A stretch of 64,000 bases of DNA from assembly GCF_001546855.1 (NCBI RefSeq), contig NZ_KQ958153.1, positions 1-64,000 of the forward strand, written 5' to 3'. The notes under the pieces are model-generated. The model was not told the origin of the DNA and ran no database searches. It worked only from the letters and a program-made list of their open reading frames with translations. Below are positions 16,726 through 26,833 of this stretch, in pieces. Numbering within the stretch: the stretch's first letter is position 1; each line of letters starts with the position of its first letter. The position numbers and the translations under genes are program-made. The DNA is from Megasphaera sp. MJR8396C. GTDB lineage: Bacteria; Bacillota; Negativicutes; Veillonellales; Megasphaeraceae.

Positions 16726-17750
16726 GTACTACCAAGAACATCATGATCATCTACGGGACCGAAGCCTACCTCATGGAAGAGGGGCGGAAGAAGTTTTTCG
16801 CAGCGGCCCGCAAACGATCCGGCGGCGATGCCGAAGTGCAGACCTTTCAAAAGGATGCCGCCGCGGCGACGGTCGTCGAATCCTTCCAGGGGACGAGCCT
16901 CTTTAGCAGCGGTACGATCACCGTCTGGTACGACTGTCCCTTTTTGCCCTTGAAGAAGGGCGGCCGGTCGCGGAGTAAAATATCGAAAGAAGAACAGTGG
17001 TTTCTCGATGAAGCTGGACACCTCGACGACGGCAACAGCCTCTTATTTTACAGTAAGGGCAACGTCGATACGGGAAGCGCTTTCTTTAAGGCCTTGAAGC
17101 CCATGGCTGAGGTCGTCGCTGCCGAAGCGGTGACGGAAAAGACGGTCATGCCCTATGTGACAGCCTATCTTAAAGATCGGGGCCGAAGCCTTAGCCGCGA
17201 CGGCGTCGTCTTTTTGCAGGACCTCTTTCAAACCTGGGGCAGCATATCCTTGCTCTACGTCTTTTCCGAGCTCGATAAATTGTGCATCACCCTCCCTGAC
17301 GGGAAAAAGAGCATCGGCCCCGACGATTTGGCCGACCTCTTTGCCGGCACCATGGAAAAGAACCTCTTCACCTTCATGGATGCCTTCCTTCGCCGCAATG
17401 GGGAGAAGACCCTGCCCTTTGTCGAAGGCTTGTTCAGTAAGCAGGATGCCTTTTTAAAGAACACGGGATATATGCTGTCGCGCCTGCGGCTCCTCTTGTC
17501 GTATAAAGAACTGTTACGGGCCCACGCCGGTCAGCACCAGCGCGAACAGGTCCTGACGGCTGTCAATAAGGGGCGAAGTGCGAAATATGTCATATATCAC
17601 TTGCAAAAAGTCGCATCTTATTGGACAATAGAAGAGTTAGAACGTTGTATATGTAATATTTTTACCTTACAGCTCCATATCCGCAGCGGGAAGGCGTCGC
17701 CGGCCGATATGGGAGCCCTTATTTGTCTTTATTGTAGTCTGAAAAGGTAG
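16722..17750 (+). CDS. holA: DNA polymerase III delta subunit
   Basis: 342 residues, normal for HolA. It begins with the family pattern 'IMIIYGTEAYLMEEGRKKF' and has the AAA+-like fold followed by the C-terminal collar helices ('MLSRLRLLLSYKELL', 'YHLQKVASYWTIEELERCI'). Delta opens the beta clamp in the clamp loader. comEC-holA order is widespread in Firmicutes. Start codon shared with the comEC stop (ATGA). Confidence 0.92.
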   Translation: MSTTKNIMIIYGTEAYLMEEGRKKFFAAARKRSGGDAEVQTFQKDAAAATVVESFQGTSLFSSGTITVWYDCPFLPLKKGGRSRSKISKEEQWFLDEAGHLDDGNSLLFYSKGNVDTGSAFFKALKPMAEVVAAEAVTEKTVMPYVTAYLKDRGRSLSRDGVVFLQDLFQTWGSISLLYVFSELDKLCITLPDGKKSIGPDDLADLFAGTMEKNLFTFMDAFLRRNGEKTLPFVEGLFSKQDAFLKNTGYMLSRLRLLLSYKELLRAHAGQHQREQVLTAVNKGRSAKYVIYHLQKVASYWTIEELERCICNIFTLQLHIRSGKASPADMGALICLYCSLKR

Positions 17751-17758
17751 GTTAGAGC

Positions 17759-19312
17759 GTGACGGAAGCAGAAAAGGAACGAAAAGAGAGAATGAAGGAA
17801 TACCGCCGCCGGTATCGTGAAAAGCATGGGCTGCCGGCTCCGAAGTCTCGGTCATGGAAGAAAATAGGCGGTGCAGTCGTGGCCCTGTGCATCCTGGGAT
17901 TCGGCGGGTTCTTTGCCGCCCAGACGCGGGCCGAACAGATGGTGACCCTCGACGGCCATTCCGTTCAGGATATGACCGAAGAGGATATTGCCAACTATCT
18001 CGATCTCCATGCCAAAGATATCGAAGGGCGCAAGCTCCACCTGGCAGCCGACGGCGTCGATACGACGCTGAGCCTCGATGAACTCGGTGCCAAACTCGAC
18101 CGCGATTACATCGACGATGAACTCCATCTCATCGGCCGGCAGGGCATGCCCTGGGAGCGCGTGGCTGACGTCGCGACGACCTTGATGCATGGCAAGGACA
18201 TCCCCCTGGCCATTGCCGTCGATGAAGAAAAACTCGACAAGGCCCTGACGGATCTTCACGATAAACACGATAAGGATCCGGAAAATGCCTTTGCCTATGT
18301 CAAGGAAGACAATAAGACCGTCGCCGTCGAACCGGAAAAAGACCGCATCGTCATCAATACGGCAGGCCTCAAGGATTCCATTACCGACAGCCTGCATAAA
18401 GGCCAGACCGGCGACATCGACGTGCCCATTGACAGTCGGCAGCAGGCCGATGTCAAGAGCGGTGACTTAAAGGACATCGATACGGTGTTGTCCTATTACA
18501 CGACCCATTTCGACAACAGCAATCCTGACCGCAATACGAATATCAAATTGGCCCAGGAACGGCTGAATCATGCCTTCGTTGCCAGCCAACAGGACTTTTC
18601 ATTCAATAAATACGTCGGCACGCGAACGGCAGATAAAGGCTATAAACAGGCCCCGTCTTACTTTGAAAACCGGTTGGAACAATCCGTCGGCGGCGGCGTC
18701 TGCCAGGTCAGCACAACCTTATTCAACGCAGCCCTCCGGGCCGGCCTCTTCATCGCCAGTCGGGAACCGCATTTCGCTCCGGCAGCCTATGTCCCTGTCG
18801 GCATGGATGCCACCGTTGCCGATGACGGCCTTGATTTCGCCTTTACCAACCCCTTCCAGCACCCCGTCGCCGTCTATACCGTTGTCGGGGCCAATACGGT
18901 GACGACGTACATCTTAGGCAACCACGCCGATACCAGTACGGTCACCTTTGAAACGACACATCTCCAGAATTTACCTCACAAGATCATAAAGAAGCACGAT
19001 GACAGTGTCAGTGACGACACGCTGAAGCAGTTTGGCTACGACGGCCACGACATCACCATCCGCCGGACCGTAACCTACAGCGACGGCGACCGTCATATCG
19101 ACCTCATTACGTCGCACTACGATCCCAACGACGCCATCGTCTTGACGCCCGACGGAGACAGTGAAGAAGTCGTCAGCACGGCGGATCTCCAGCCTCAGGA
19201 TCCGCTCCTCAACGCGCCGCACGATATGATGGAATTCAACGTCACGGCAGCGCCTGCCGGCGATGACCCGAATGGCGACGAAAACGCTGACGAAGACTAC
19301 GACGAAGAGTAG
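17759..19312 (+). CDS. VanW-family cell-wall protein, GTG start
   Basis: 517 residues with a basic N-terminus, one membrane helix (about 38-58) and a large extracytoplasmic part. A peptidoglycan-binding-4-like region (about 60-240) is followed by the VanW domain: 'DFSFNKYVGTRTADKGYKQA', 'GGGVCQVSTTLFNAALRAGL', 'AFTNPFQHPVAVYTVV' (about 275-395), then a likely G5-like strand region and a very acidic tail. VanW was named from a vancomycin-resistance cluster, but its biochemical role is unknown; no van genes are nearby. The gene follows holA by 8 bases. An ATG at 17792 is an alternative start. Confidence 0.88.
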   Translation: MTEAEKERKERMKEYRRRYREKHGLPAPKSRSWKKIGGAVVALCILGFGGFFAAQTRAEQMVTLDGHSVQDMTEEDIANYLDLHAKDIEGRKLHLAADGVDTTLSLDELGAKLDRDYIDDELHLIGRQGMPWERVADVATTLMHGKDIPLAIAVDEEKLDKALTDLHDKHDKDPENAFAYVKEDNKTVAVEPEKDRIVINTAGLKDSITDSLHKGQTGDIDVPIDSRQQADVKSGDLKDIDTVLSYYTTHFDNSNPDRNTNIKLAQERLNHAFVASQQDFSFNKYVGTRTADKGYKQAPSYFENRLEQSVGGGVCQVSTTLFNAALRAGLFIASREPHFAPAAYVPVGMDATVADDGLDFAFTNPFQHPVAVYTVVGANTVTTYILGNHADTSTVTFETTHLQNLPHKIIKKHDDSVSDDTLKQFGYDGHDITIRRTVTYSDGDRHIDLITSHYDPNDAIVLTPDGDSEEVVSTADLQPQDPLLNAPHDMMEFNVTAAPAGDDPNGDENADEDYDEE

Positions 19313-19345
19313 CCTGATCACCGTGCCTGAAAGAAAGGATAGTTT

Positions 19346-22300
19346 ATGAAGGTTTGGCATATTGTTCCCAAAAATGATATTTTGATTCCCGTCGACGGCG
19401 GTCAGACCGTCGCCGTTGCCTCCATTGCAGCTGACGTCGAAGGTCACTGGTGGAAGGTCAAGACCGAGTCGTCTTATGCCCTCGGCGATATGGACCTCCT
19501 CCGCGACCGGGTCTGCCGGAAACTGGGCCTTGAAGGCAACGTCTCTGTCGAACACCAGGTGACGTCCGTCTTCCACGGCGGCGACATGTCGCTGGCGGTA
19601 CCGGAAAACGATCCCCTGCGGCAGATTGCCGACATCTCGACGGATGACCTCGAAGGCTACGGCATTCCCCATGAGGATTCGTACGAAGCCCTCTACGACG
19701 TCGACGAAGAATTATATCAGGATGAAGACTATAAGAAGGCCTGCCAGTGCGCTTCCGTTTCCTCGTGCAGCGTCACCAAAGAAAGCAAGGGAAGCGGCAC
19801 CAAGACCGGCGGCGACAGCCGGGTTTGGATGGGCCGTGCCTTTGGCGGTCAGCCGGTTCCCATCAACGACGTCCTCGGCGAAGAGCAGAACGACGTCGTC
19901 CTCCAGGGCAAGGTCGTCAAAGTCGAGTTCCGGGAATTGAAATCGAAGCGCATCCTCCTGACCTTCCAGATGGCCGACAGCACCAACGGTATTTCGGCCA
20001 AAAAATTCCTCGACGTCAGCAATCAGGGCGGGGGCGGCAAGTTCCGCCGCAAGAATACCATGACGCCGGAAGAATACGACTGCTTGAAAACGAAACTGCA
20101 GCCCGGCGCCTACGTCCGCATCCACGGCAATATCCAATATGACAACTACCAAAACGACTACGTCTTCATGGCCTATGACATGATGGCTGCCGACGGCGGG
20201 ACCGTCGAACGGGAAGACAACAACCCGACGCCTCGCGTCGAGCTCCACCTGCATACGGTCATGAGCGATATGGACGCCTTGATCACGGTCAAACAGCTCA
20301 TCAAGACCGTCAAAAAATGGCATCATCCAGCCGTTGCCGTCACCGACCACGGCGTCGTCCAGTCCTTCCCGCTGCTGCAGGAAATCTCGACCGATAAGAG
20401 CAACGGCGTCAAGGTCATTTACGGCGTCGAAGGCTACCTCTTTGACGACAAGATCGACCAGTCGTACCACATCATCATCCTGGCCAAGAACCAGACCGGT
20501 ATCCGCAACCTGTACAAATTGGTCAGTATCTCTCACCTGAAATACATCTACCGCGGCCGTCCCCGCATTCCCCGGGCCGTTCTCGACGAATACCGCGAAG
20601 GCCTCATCTTAGGTTCTGCCTGCGAAGCCGGCGAACTGGTCCGCTCCATGGTCCAGAAGAAACTGCCCTACGAAGAATTGAAGAAGATCGCCGATTACTA
20701 CGATTACCTGGAAATCCAGCCCCTGACCAACAACGGCTTCTTAGTCCGCGAAGGCTATGTGGCCGATGAAGAAGGGCTGCGCGACATCAACCGGACGATC
20801 TTAAAAATCGGCGACGAATTGGGGAAAATGACCGTCGCCACCTGCGATGCCCACTTCATGAACCCCGAAGACAAGATCTATCGGGAAATCCTCATGACTG
20901 GCAAGGGCTTTAAAGATGCCGAATTCCAGCCCGACCTGTACCTCAGGACGACGGACGAAATGCTGGAAGAATTTTCCTACCTCGGCGAAGACCGGGCGCG
21001 GGAAGTCGTCATTACCAATCCCAATAAGGTCAACGACATGATTGACGACTGCCGCCCGATCCCGAAGGAAACGCTGTACTTCCCGCAGATCGCCGGCTCG
21101 TCGGAAGCCTTGAAGCACATGTGCTACGAAAAGGCTCATGAAATCTACGGCACGCCGCTTCCGAAGGTCGTCGAAGATCGGTTGGAAGAAGAATTCACAT
21201 CCATCCTCGGCCACGGTTTCGGCGTCCTCTATTACATCGCCCATAAACTGGTAAAACACTCCAACGACGACGGTTACCTCGTAGGGTCCCGTGGGTCCGT
21301 CGGCTCGTCCTTCGTGGCCACCATGTCAGGCATCACCGAAGTCAATCCTTTGCCGCCGCACTACGTCTGCCCCAAGTGCCATTGGAGTCATTTCTACACC
21401 AAAGGGGAATACGGCGGCGGTTTCGACCTGCCCGATAAGACCTGCCCCGAATGCGGCGAACCGCTCTTAAAGAACGGCCACAACATTCCTTTTGCCATCT
21501 TCCTCGGTTTCGACGGCGACAAGGTCCCTGATATCGACCTCAACTTCTCCGGCGAATACCATCCCAAGGCTCATAAATATACGGAAGAACTCTTCGGGAA
21601 AGACAACGTCTTCCGCGCCGGTACCATCGGCGCCGTCAAGGATAAGACGGCCTACGGCTACGTCATGAAATGGGCCGAAGCCAAGGGCATCAAAGTCAAC
21701 GACGCCTACGTCAACAGCCTCGTTTCGGGCTGCACGGGCATCAAGAACACGACGGGCCAGCATCCCGGTGGGGTCATGGTTATCCCCCGCGACATGGACG
21801 TCCATCACTTTACCCCCGTCCAGTACCCGGCCAACAAGAAAGACAGCGGCATCATCACGACCCACTTCGACTACCACTCCATCGAAGGCCGTCTGGTCAA
21901 GCTCGACATCCTCGGCCATGATGATCCGACGGTCATCCGCATGCTCGAAGATATGACCCATATCAAGGCCACGACCATTCCTTTCGACGATCCGGCGACG
22001 ATGAGCCTGTTCAGCTCGACCAAGGCCCTCGGCGTCACGCCGGAAGAACTGGGTTCCAAAGTCGGAAGCCTGGGCATCCCCGAATTCGGGACGTCCTTCG
22101 TCCGTCAGATGCTGGTCGATACCAAGCCCAAGACCTTCTCGGAATTGGTCCGTATTTCCGGTTTCTCCCACGGTACCGACGTCTGGCTGAACAACGCCCA
22201 GGACCTCATCACGTCGGGGACGGTTCCCTTGAAGGAAGCCGTTTCGACCCGTGACGACATCATGAACTATCTCATCGAACACGGCATCAAACCCAAGACG

Positions 22301-22981
22301 AGCTTTAAAGTCATGGAAAACGTCCGTAAGGGCAAGGGCATCGATAAGCCCAACAAACTCGGCCAAAAGACGACGGACTACGAAGGCGAATTGAAAGAAG
22401 GGCACATTCCTCAGTGGTTCATCGAATCGTGCCAGAAAATCGGCTACCTCTTCCCGAGAGCCCACGCCGTCGCCTACGTCATGATGGCCTTCCGCATCGC
22501 CTGGTATAAGATCAACCAGCCCCTGGCCTACTACTGCGCCTACTTCACCATCCGGGCCAAGGCCTTCAAACTGTCGGCCATGATCCACGGTCTTGAAGGG
22601 CAGGAACGGGCCATGAAAACCATCGCCGCCAAGGGCAAGAGCGCGTCCAAGATCGAACAGGACCTCTATTCGGCCCTGGAACTGGCCAAGGAAATGAGCC
22701 TTCGCGGCTTCTCCTTCCTGAACGTCGACCTCAACCGCTCGGCAGCGACGAAATTCACCATCTGCGACGGCAAGATCCTGCCGCCCTTTACGGCCATCGA
22801 CGGCCTGGGGGCCAATGTTGCCGAACAGATCGTTGCCGCAAGAGAGGCTGCCCCGTTCAGTTCCAAAGCCGACCTCAAGATGCGCGGCAAGGTATCCCAG
22901 TCGCTCATCGACACCATGAGCGAAGAAGGCTGCTTAGGCGACCTTCCGGAAGACGAACAAATCGATCTCTTTGCCATGTAA
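19346..22981 (+). CDS. polC: PolC-type DNA polymerase III alpha subunit lacking the inserted exonuclease domain
   Basis: 1211 residues, about 225 shorter than Bacillus PolC (1437). Visible in order: N-terminal domain (1-170); OB domain (about 190-290); PHP domain from residue 296 ('PRVELHLHTVMSDMDALI', 'AVAVTDHGVVQSFPLLQ'); the zinc-binding Cys4 (CPKC near 675, CPEC near 699); the PolC palm motif 'KVPDIDLNFSGEY' (about 725) with the catalytic aspartates; and the C-terminal region with a helix-hairpin-helix. In classical PolC a DEDD 3'-5' exonuclease is inserted in the PHP domain after 'GVEAxL'; here 'GVEGYLFDDKIDQSYHIIIL' passes straight on, and no DxE motif is found. Proofreading must come from another protein. 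It follows the VanW gene. Confidence 0.95.
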   Translation: MKVWHIVPKNDILIPVDGGQTVAVASIAADVEGHWWKVKTESSYALGDMDLLRDRVCRKLGLEGNVSVEHQVTSVFHGGDMSLAVPENDPLRQIADISTDDLEGYGIPHEDSYEALYDVDEELYQDEDYKKACQCASVSSCSVTKESKGSGTKTGGDSRVWMGRAFGGQPVPINDVLGEEQNDVVLQGKVVKVEFRELKSKRILLTFQMADSTNGISAKKFLDVSNQGGGGKFRRKNTMTPEEYDCLKTKLQPGAYVRIHGNIQYDNYQNDYVFMAYDMMAADGGTVEREDNNPTPRVELHLHTVMSDMDALITVKQLIKTVKKWHHPAVAVTDHGVVQSFPLLQEISTDKSNGVKVIYGVEGYLFDDKIDQSYHIIILAKNQTGIRNLYKLVSISHLKYIYRGRPRIPRAVLDEYREGLILGSACEAGELVRSMVQKKLPYEELKKIADYYDYLEIQPLTNNGFLVREGYVADEEGLRDINRTILKIGDELGKMTVATCDAHFMNPEDKIYREILMTGKGFKDAEFQPDLYLRTTDEMLEEFSYLGEDRAREVVITNPNKVNDMIDDCRPIPKETLYFPQIAGSSEALKHMCYEKAHEIYGTPLPKVVEDRLEEEFTSILGHGFGVLYYIAHKLVKHSNDDGYLVGSRGSVGSSFVATMSGITEVNPLPPHYVCPKCHWSHFYTKGEYGGGFDLPDKTCPECGEPLLKNGHNIPFAIFLGFDGDKVPDIDLNFSGEYHPKAHKYTEELFGKDNVFRAGTIGAVKDKTAYGYVMKWAEAKGIKVNDAYVNSLVSGCTGIKNTTGQHPGGVMVIPRDMDVHHFTPVQYPANKKDSGIITTHFDYHSIEGRLVKLDILGHDDPTVIRMLEDMTHIKATTIPFDDPATMSLFSSTKALGVTPEELGSKVGSLGIPEFGTSFVRQMLVDTKPKTFSELVRISGFSHGTDVWLNNAQDLITSGTVPLKEAVSTRDDIMNYLIEHGIKPKTSFKVMENVRKGKGIDKPNKLGQKTTDYEGELKEGHIPQWFIESCQKIGYLFPRAHAVAYVMMAFRIAWYKINQPLAYYCAYFTIRAKAFKLSAMIHGLEGQERAMKTIAAKGKSASKIEQDLYSALELAKEMSLRGFSFLNVDLNRSAATKFTICDGKILPPFTAIDGLGANVAEQIVAAREAAPFSSKADLKMRGKVSQSLIDTMSEEGCLGDLPEDEQIDLFAM

Positions 22982-23000
22982 ACGAGCCTATAAGAAACAG

Positions 23001-23026
23001 AGCCTCTCCCTTAGGAGGGGCTTTTT
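23001..23026 (+). terminator. polC terminator
   Basis: AGCCTCTCC and GGAGGGGCT pair around a short loop and run into five T. Confidence 0.75.
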
Positions 23027-23029
23027 CTC

Positions 23030-23058
23030 TCGACAGATTGACCGTATTGCCGTATAAT
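23030..23058 (+). promoter_or_regulatory. Promoter of the YerC-like gene
   Basis: TCGACA (23030-23035), a 17-nt spacer and TATAAT (23053-23058). Confidence 0.5.
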
Positions 23059-23131
23059 AATTCTTGTATTTAGCCGACTAAAGGAACGGCCTCAGCAAGA
23101 CAAAATCTGTAAGCGAAAGAAGGGATATATC

Positions 23132-23455
23132 GTGGCAGTGAATGAAAAATTACGGGATCACCTGCACGACCAGCTGTTTCGGGCCATACTGGAACTCAAG
23201 AGCGTCGACGAATGCTATGAATTTTTCGAAGACATCTGCACCATTCAGGAAATGAAAGCCATTTCGGCTCGGCTCGAAGTAGCCCGCATGCTCAAAGCCG
23301 GCGACATCTACGAAGATATCGTCCAAAAGACCGGCGCCAGCACGGCGACCATCAGCCGTATCAAGCGCTGTCTCGTATACGGCAGCGGCGGGTACGAAAA
23401 GATCCTCAGCCGCATGGCCGAGAAAGAACCAGATTTTTTAAAACTATCGAAGTAG
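23132..23455 (+). CDS. yerC: YerC/YecD-family TrpR-related regulator, GTG start
   Basis: 107 residues with the TrpR-like helical fold: 'LRDHLHDQLFRAILELKSVDE', 'FFEDICTIQEMKAISARLEV' and the helix-turn-helix 'VQKTGASTATISRIKRCL'. AAGAAGGGAT precedes the GTG. YerC-type proteins are DNA-binding in fold, but the regulon is unknown and nothing tryptophan-related is nearby. Confidence 0.9.
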   Translation: MAVNEKLRDHLHDQLFRAILELKSVDECYEFFEDICTIQEMKAISARLEVARMLKAGDIYEDIVQKTGASTATISRIKRCLVYGSGGYEKILSRMAEKEPDFLKLSK

Positions 23456-23471
23456 GAGGACAGCCGATTTC

Positions 23472-24038
23472 ATGAAGGCCAAGATTGACGTCACCATTTT
23501 CAAAAACGGTGATATGGATATACTGCAGGCTTCGATCTACGAAGAACTGTGGAAAGACTACTGTACATTTAAACAACGGGCTGTCATGCAGCAAGAAAAG
23601 GAAACGAAGAAAGGCATCTTTTTATCCCGCCGGTACTATCGGGCGGCACTGTTGTCGTTATTTACCTTTTTTGAAGGCGTTATCAACAACTGGATCAAGA
23701 CCATCATCCAGGACCGACCGGAATTTTCCAGTACGGCAGAGCAGCAGACGCTGAAAAAATGCGACGCCGTCATCGAGTATTGTTTCTTCTGTTCTTATAC
23801 CAAACATACCGGTACCTTTACCTCGCTTTACGGCTACATCAACCGCTATGAACAGCACGATTTGGCCCTCATTGAACACATCGACGGACAGACCCTTTCG
23901 GCCATCGAAACGGCGATGGAAGAATACTTCTGTTACGTCGAAGCCCTGACCAGCCTCAAGCGCTTTCCCAAGCCAAACCAATCGACGACGGGCCTTGTCG
24001 GGCGCATCGGCGGCATGGTCAAGGACTGCCACGGCTGA
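23472..24038 (+). CDS. Hypothetical protein, 188 residues
   Basis: Not recognised. The protein is soluble and probably alpha-helical, with a run of aromatics and basic residues ('IFLSRRYYRAALLSLFTFFE', about 48-67) and five cysteines scattered between 30 and 187. AGGAGGAC precedes the ATG and the gene lies 16 bases after yerC, so the two are probably cotranscribed. Codon use is that of the backbone, which argues for a resident gene. Confidence 0.65.
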   Translation: MKAKIDVTIFKNGDMDILQASIYEELWKDYCTFKQRAVMQQEKETKKGIFLSRRYYRAALLSLFTFFEGVINNWIKTIIQDRPEFSSTAEQQTLKKCDAVIEYCFFCSYTKHTGTFTSLYGYINRYEQHDLALIEHIDGQTLSAIETAMEEYFCYVEALTSLKRFPKPNQSTTGLVGRIGGMVKDCHG

Positions 24039-24059
24039 TAAGAAAGGATTGTGGTATCA

Positions 24060-25577
24060 ATGAGTGATAAGTATTATCTCGGATTCGACGCCGGTACACA
24101 GAGCGTCAAAGTAGCCGTTTACGACGACGAACAGCATTGCCTGGCCATGGATACGGCCAAGACCCATTTGGCTTATCCCCAGCCCGGCTGGGTTCAGATG
24201 GACGTCGATGAATATTACCGCCTCATCAAACAGTGCATGGCGTCCTGCAGCCGGCAGATGGAAGAAAAAGGCTGGGACGTCGGTAACGTCCGGGCCATCA
24301 TGGGCGACGGCATCATCTGCGGCATCGCCGGCATCGACGAAGACGGAAAGGCCATTACGCCTTACGTCAACTACCTCGACAGCCGTACCCGCGACGATGT
24401 AGAAGCCCTGAAAGCCAAGAACCTCGATATCTGGGGACGGGAAACGGGCAATGCCGAACCGAACATGATGTTCCCGGCCATGTTTGCCCGCTGGTTCATG
24501 AAAAACGTCCCGGCCTGGAAAGAAAAGGGCGTCAAGTTCGTCCATAACTGCCCCTACGTATTGATGCACCTGGCAGGCCTTAAAGGCAAAGACGCCTTCA
24601 TCGATTGGGGTACCATGTCTGGATGGGGCCTCGGCTATGATGTCGTCAAAAAAGAATGGTCCAAGGAACAGCTCGATATTCTGGGCATTTCCGAAGACTT
24701 CATGCCGCGCATCGTAAAGCCTTGGGACATCATCGGTCATCTCTGTGAAGAAGACGCTATGGAAACAGGCTTTCCCGCAGGCATTCCCATCTGCGCCGGT
24801 GCCGGTGATACGATGGAATCCATGATGGGCAGCGGCATCTTGGAAGCGGGCAACGCCGTCGACGTCGCCGGGACCTGTGCCATGTTCTGCGCCGCAACGG
24901 ACGGCATCATGCCTGAACTGTCCGTCCCCGGAAGCAACCTGATCTTTAACTCCGGGACACTGCCGGGCACGTACTTCTACTGGGGCATGGTCCGCACGGG
25001 CGGTTTGGCTCTTCGCTGGTTCAAAGACAGCATTGCCAGACAAGAAGGGGACGACTACTACGGAACCCTCGACGAACTGGCCAAGCGCCATAAACCGGGC
25101 TGCGAAGGGGCCATGTTCCTGCCTTACCTTACCGGCGGCGACAGCGCCTATCCCAACGTCCGCGGGACCTTTACGGGACTTACCCTCGACTCCGACCAAG
25201 GGGCCATGTGGCGCTGCGTCCTCGAAGGCATCGGCTACGACTACATGGAAGTCACCGACCAGTACCGGGCAGCCGGTATCGGCTTAAAGCACCTGACCAT
25301 TACCGAAGGCGGCAGTCGGGACGAACTGTGGAACCAGATCAAGGCCGACATGCTCGATACGACGGTCGTTACCTTGAAAGTTGCCGGCGGAGCCGTACCG
25401 ACCAACTGCATCGTCGCAGCCTACGCGGCCGGCGATATCAAAGACTTGAAGAAAGCCCTCGAACGCCAGCTGGAAGTTAAAGCCACTTATGTTCCCGATG
25501 AAGAAAATACCAAGATGTACCGCGCTTCCTATGAAAAACGGGGCGCCCTCTTAAAAGCCCTCAATGGGGGAAAATAA
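24060..25577 (+). CDS. FGGY-family carbohydrate kinase (xylulokinase-like)
   Basis: 505 residues from the ATG at 24060; the GTG at 24051 is too close to AAGAAAGGA. The N-terminal ATP-phosphate motif 'YYLGFDAGTQSVKVAVYD' and the C-terminal signatures 'AGAGDTMESMMGSG' and 'LKHLTITEGGSRDELWNQIK' place it in the FGGY family. 'GWVQMDVDEYY' also matches xylulokinase-like members. It phosphorylates a sugar or polyol with ATP; the substrate is not predictable because no transporter or isomerase accompanies it. Confidence 0.88.
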   Translation: MSDKYYLGFDAGTQSVKVAVYDDEQHCLAMDTAKTHLAYPQPGWVQMDVDEYYRLIKQCMASCSRQMEEKGWDVGNVRAIMGDGIICGIAGIDEDGKAITPYVNYLDSRTRDDVEALKAKNLDIWGRETGNAEPNMMFPAMFARWFMKNVPAWKEKGVKFVHNCPYVLMHLAGLKGKDAFIDWGTMSGWGLGYDVVKKEWSKEQLDILGISEDFMPRIVKPWDIIGHLCEEDAMETGFPAGIPICAGAGDTMESMMGSGILEAGNAVDVAGTCAMFCAATDGIMPELSVPGSNLIFNSGTLPGTYFYWGMVRTGGLALRWFKDSIARQEGDDYYGTLDELAKRHKPGCEGAMFLPYLTGGDSAYPNVRGTFTGLTLDSDQGAMWRCVLEGIGYDYMEVTDQYRAAGIGLKHLTITEGGSRDELWNQIKADMLDTTVVTLKVAGGAVPTNCIVAAYAAGDIKDLKKALERQLEVKATYVPDEENTKMYRASYEKRGALLKALNGGK

Positions 25578-25585
25578 GACAGATC

Positions 25586-25623
25586 AAGTGCCGTACCGCT
25601 TTGCCGGATGCGGCACTTTTTTT
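25586..25623 (+). terminator. Terminator of the FGGY kinase gene
   Basis: AAGTGCCG (25586-25593) pairs with CGGCACTT (25611-25618), followed by seven T. Confidence 0.8.
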
Positions 25624-25977
25624 ATCGGTGTCCTAGGGAAAACTCCGGCCGGATTGACCGATAATTCCCATTGGTTATGGATACCGATTCACTTTGTGAA
25701 AAATAGACGTAACTTTTATAACATAAGTTCATAACGTAACGTATTTCTATGATATAATTGTATTAAAGAATGATAATAAGTAACTTGACTTAAAACGACT
25801 TGCATAAAATGCATGTAATAAATGTGAAAAAATGAAAAAAGTGCCGTTTTTTAGTGGATTTTTTTGGTGTGTGTGGTATACTATCAATGTAAGCAGTGAA
25901 TCTTATTTATGAGGCGTGTGACTTTTTTTTTAGGATAATCTAGTGAAAAAAATCACGCGACGAAGGAGGAGTTAAAC
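25624..25977 (+). promoter_or_regulatory. Long AT-rich promoter region of hbd
   Basis: About 350 non-coding bases, much richer in A+T than the flanking genes. An extended -10, TGG-TATACT (25877-25882), lies about 100 nt before the hbd start. Other elements are TATAAT near 25753, TTGACT near 25793 and TTGCATAAAATGCAT near 25800, a short palindrome. A half-site resembling the Rex operator (TTGTGAAAAA, near 25693) is present without a partner. Several promoters in tandem would fit a highly expressed fermentation gene. A strong GAAGGAGGAG ribosome site ends the region. Confidence 0.45.
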
Positions 25978-26832
25978 ATGAGTAAAGTAATGGTTATTGG
26001 CGCTGGTACGATGGGTTCCGGCATTGCACAGGTTTTCGCTACGCACGGTTGGGACGTTGTCTTGAACGATATTAAAGACGAATTCATCGCTGGCGGCCAG
26101 GCCAAAATCGACAAATCTCTGACCAAATTAGTTGCTAAAGAAAAAATGACTCAGGAAGAAAAAGATGCAACGATGGCTCGCATTACTGGCTTCGTAACCC
26201 GTACACCTGAAAACATGAAAGACATCGACCTCGTCGTCGAAGCTGCTATCGAAGACTTGAAGATCAAATCGGCTATCTTCAAAGAACTTGACGAACTCTG
26301 CCCGGAACACACGATCCTCGCTTCCAACACGTCGTCCCTGGCTATCACTCAGATCGGCGCTGCTACGAAACGCCCGGATAAAGTTATCGGCATGCACTTC
26401 TTCAACCCGGCTCCGGTCATGAAGTTGCTCGAACTCATCAACGGCATCGCAACCTCTGATGAAACTTACGCTAAGATCGAACAGTTGTCGAAAGACCTCG
26501 GCAAAACTCCGGTTAAAGTTAACGACTTCCCGGGCTTCGCCGGCAACCGTATCGTCATTCCGATGCTCAACGAAGCTATCCAGGCTTTGATGGAAGGCGT
26601 TGCTTCTAAAGAAGACATCGATAACGTCTGCAAACTCGGCTTCAACCATCCCATGGGACCTCTGGCTCTCTGCGACCTTATCGGTAACGACGTTGTTCTC
26701 CACGTCATGGAAGTTCTTTATGAAGGCTTTGGCGATCCCAAATATCGTCCGTGCCCGCTGCTCAAAAAATACGTCCAGGCTGGTTACCTCGGCCGTAAGA
26801 CTGGCAAAGGCTTCTACGATTACACGAAATAA
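25978..26832 (+). CDS. hbd: 3-hydroxybutyryl-CoA dehydrogenase
   Basis: 284 residues. The NAD-binding fold starts '[20 protein letters not shown]'; the family signature '[19 protein letters not shown]' and catalytic His in '[17 protein letters not shown]' are present. The C-terminal domain ends '[15 protein letters not shown]'. It reduces acetoacetyl-CoA to 3-hydroxybutyryl-CoA in the butyrate and chain-elongation pathway. Codons differ from neighbours (many GCT, CTC, AAC), as in highly expressed genes. It is followed by crt, but with its own terminator between them. Confidence 0.97.
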   Translation: MSKVMVIGAGTMGSGIAQVFATHGWDVVLNDIKDEFIAGGQAKIDKSLTKLVAKEKMTQEEKDATMARITGFVTRTPENMKDIDLVVEAAIEDLKIKSAIFKELDELCPEHTILASNTSSLAITQIGAATKRPDKVIGMHFFNPAPVMKLLELINGIATSDETYAKIEQLSKDLGKTPVKVNDFPGFAGNRIVIPMLNEAIQALMEGVASKEDIDNVCKLGFNHPMGPLALCDLIGNDVVLHVMEVLYEGFGDPKYRPCPLLKKYVQAGYLGRKTGKGFYDYTK

Positions 26833-26833
26833 G

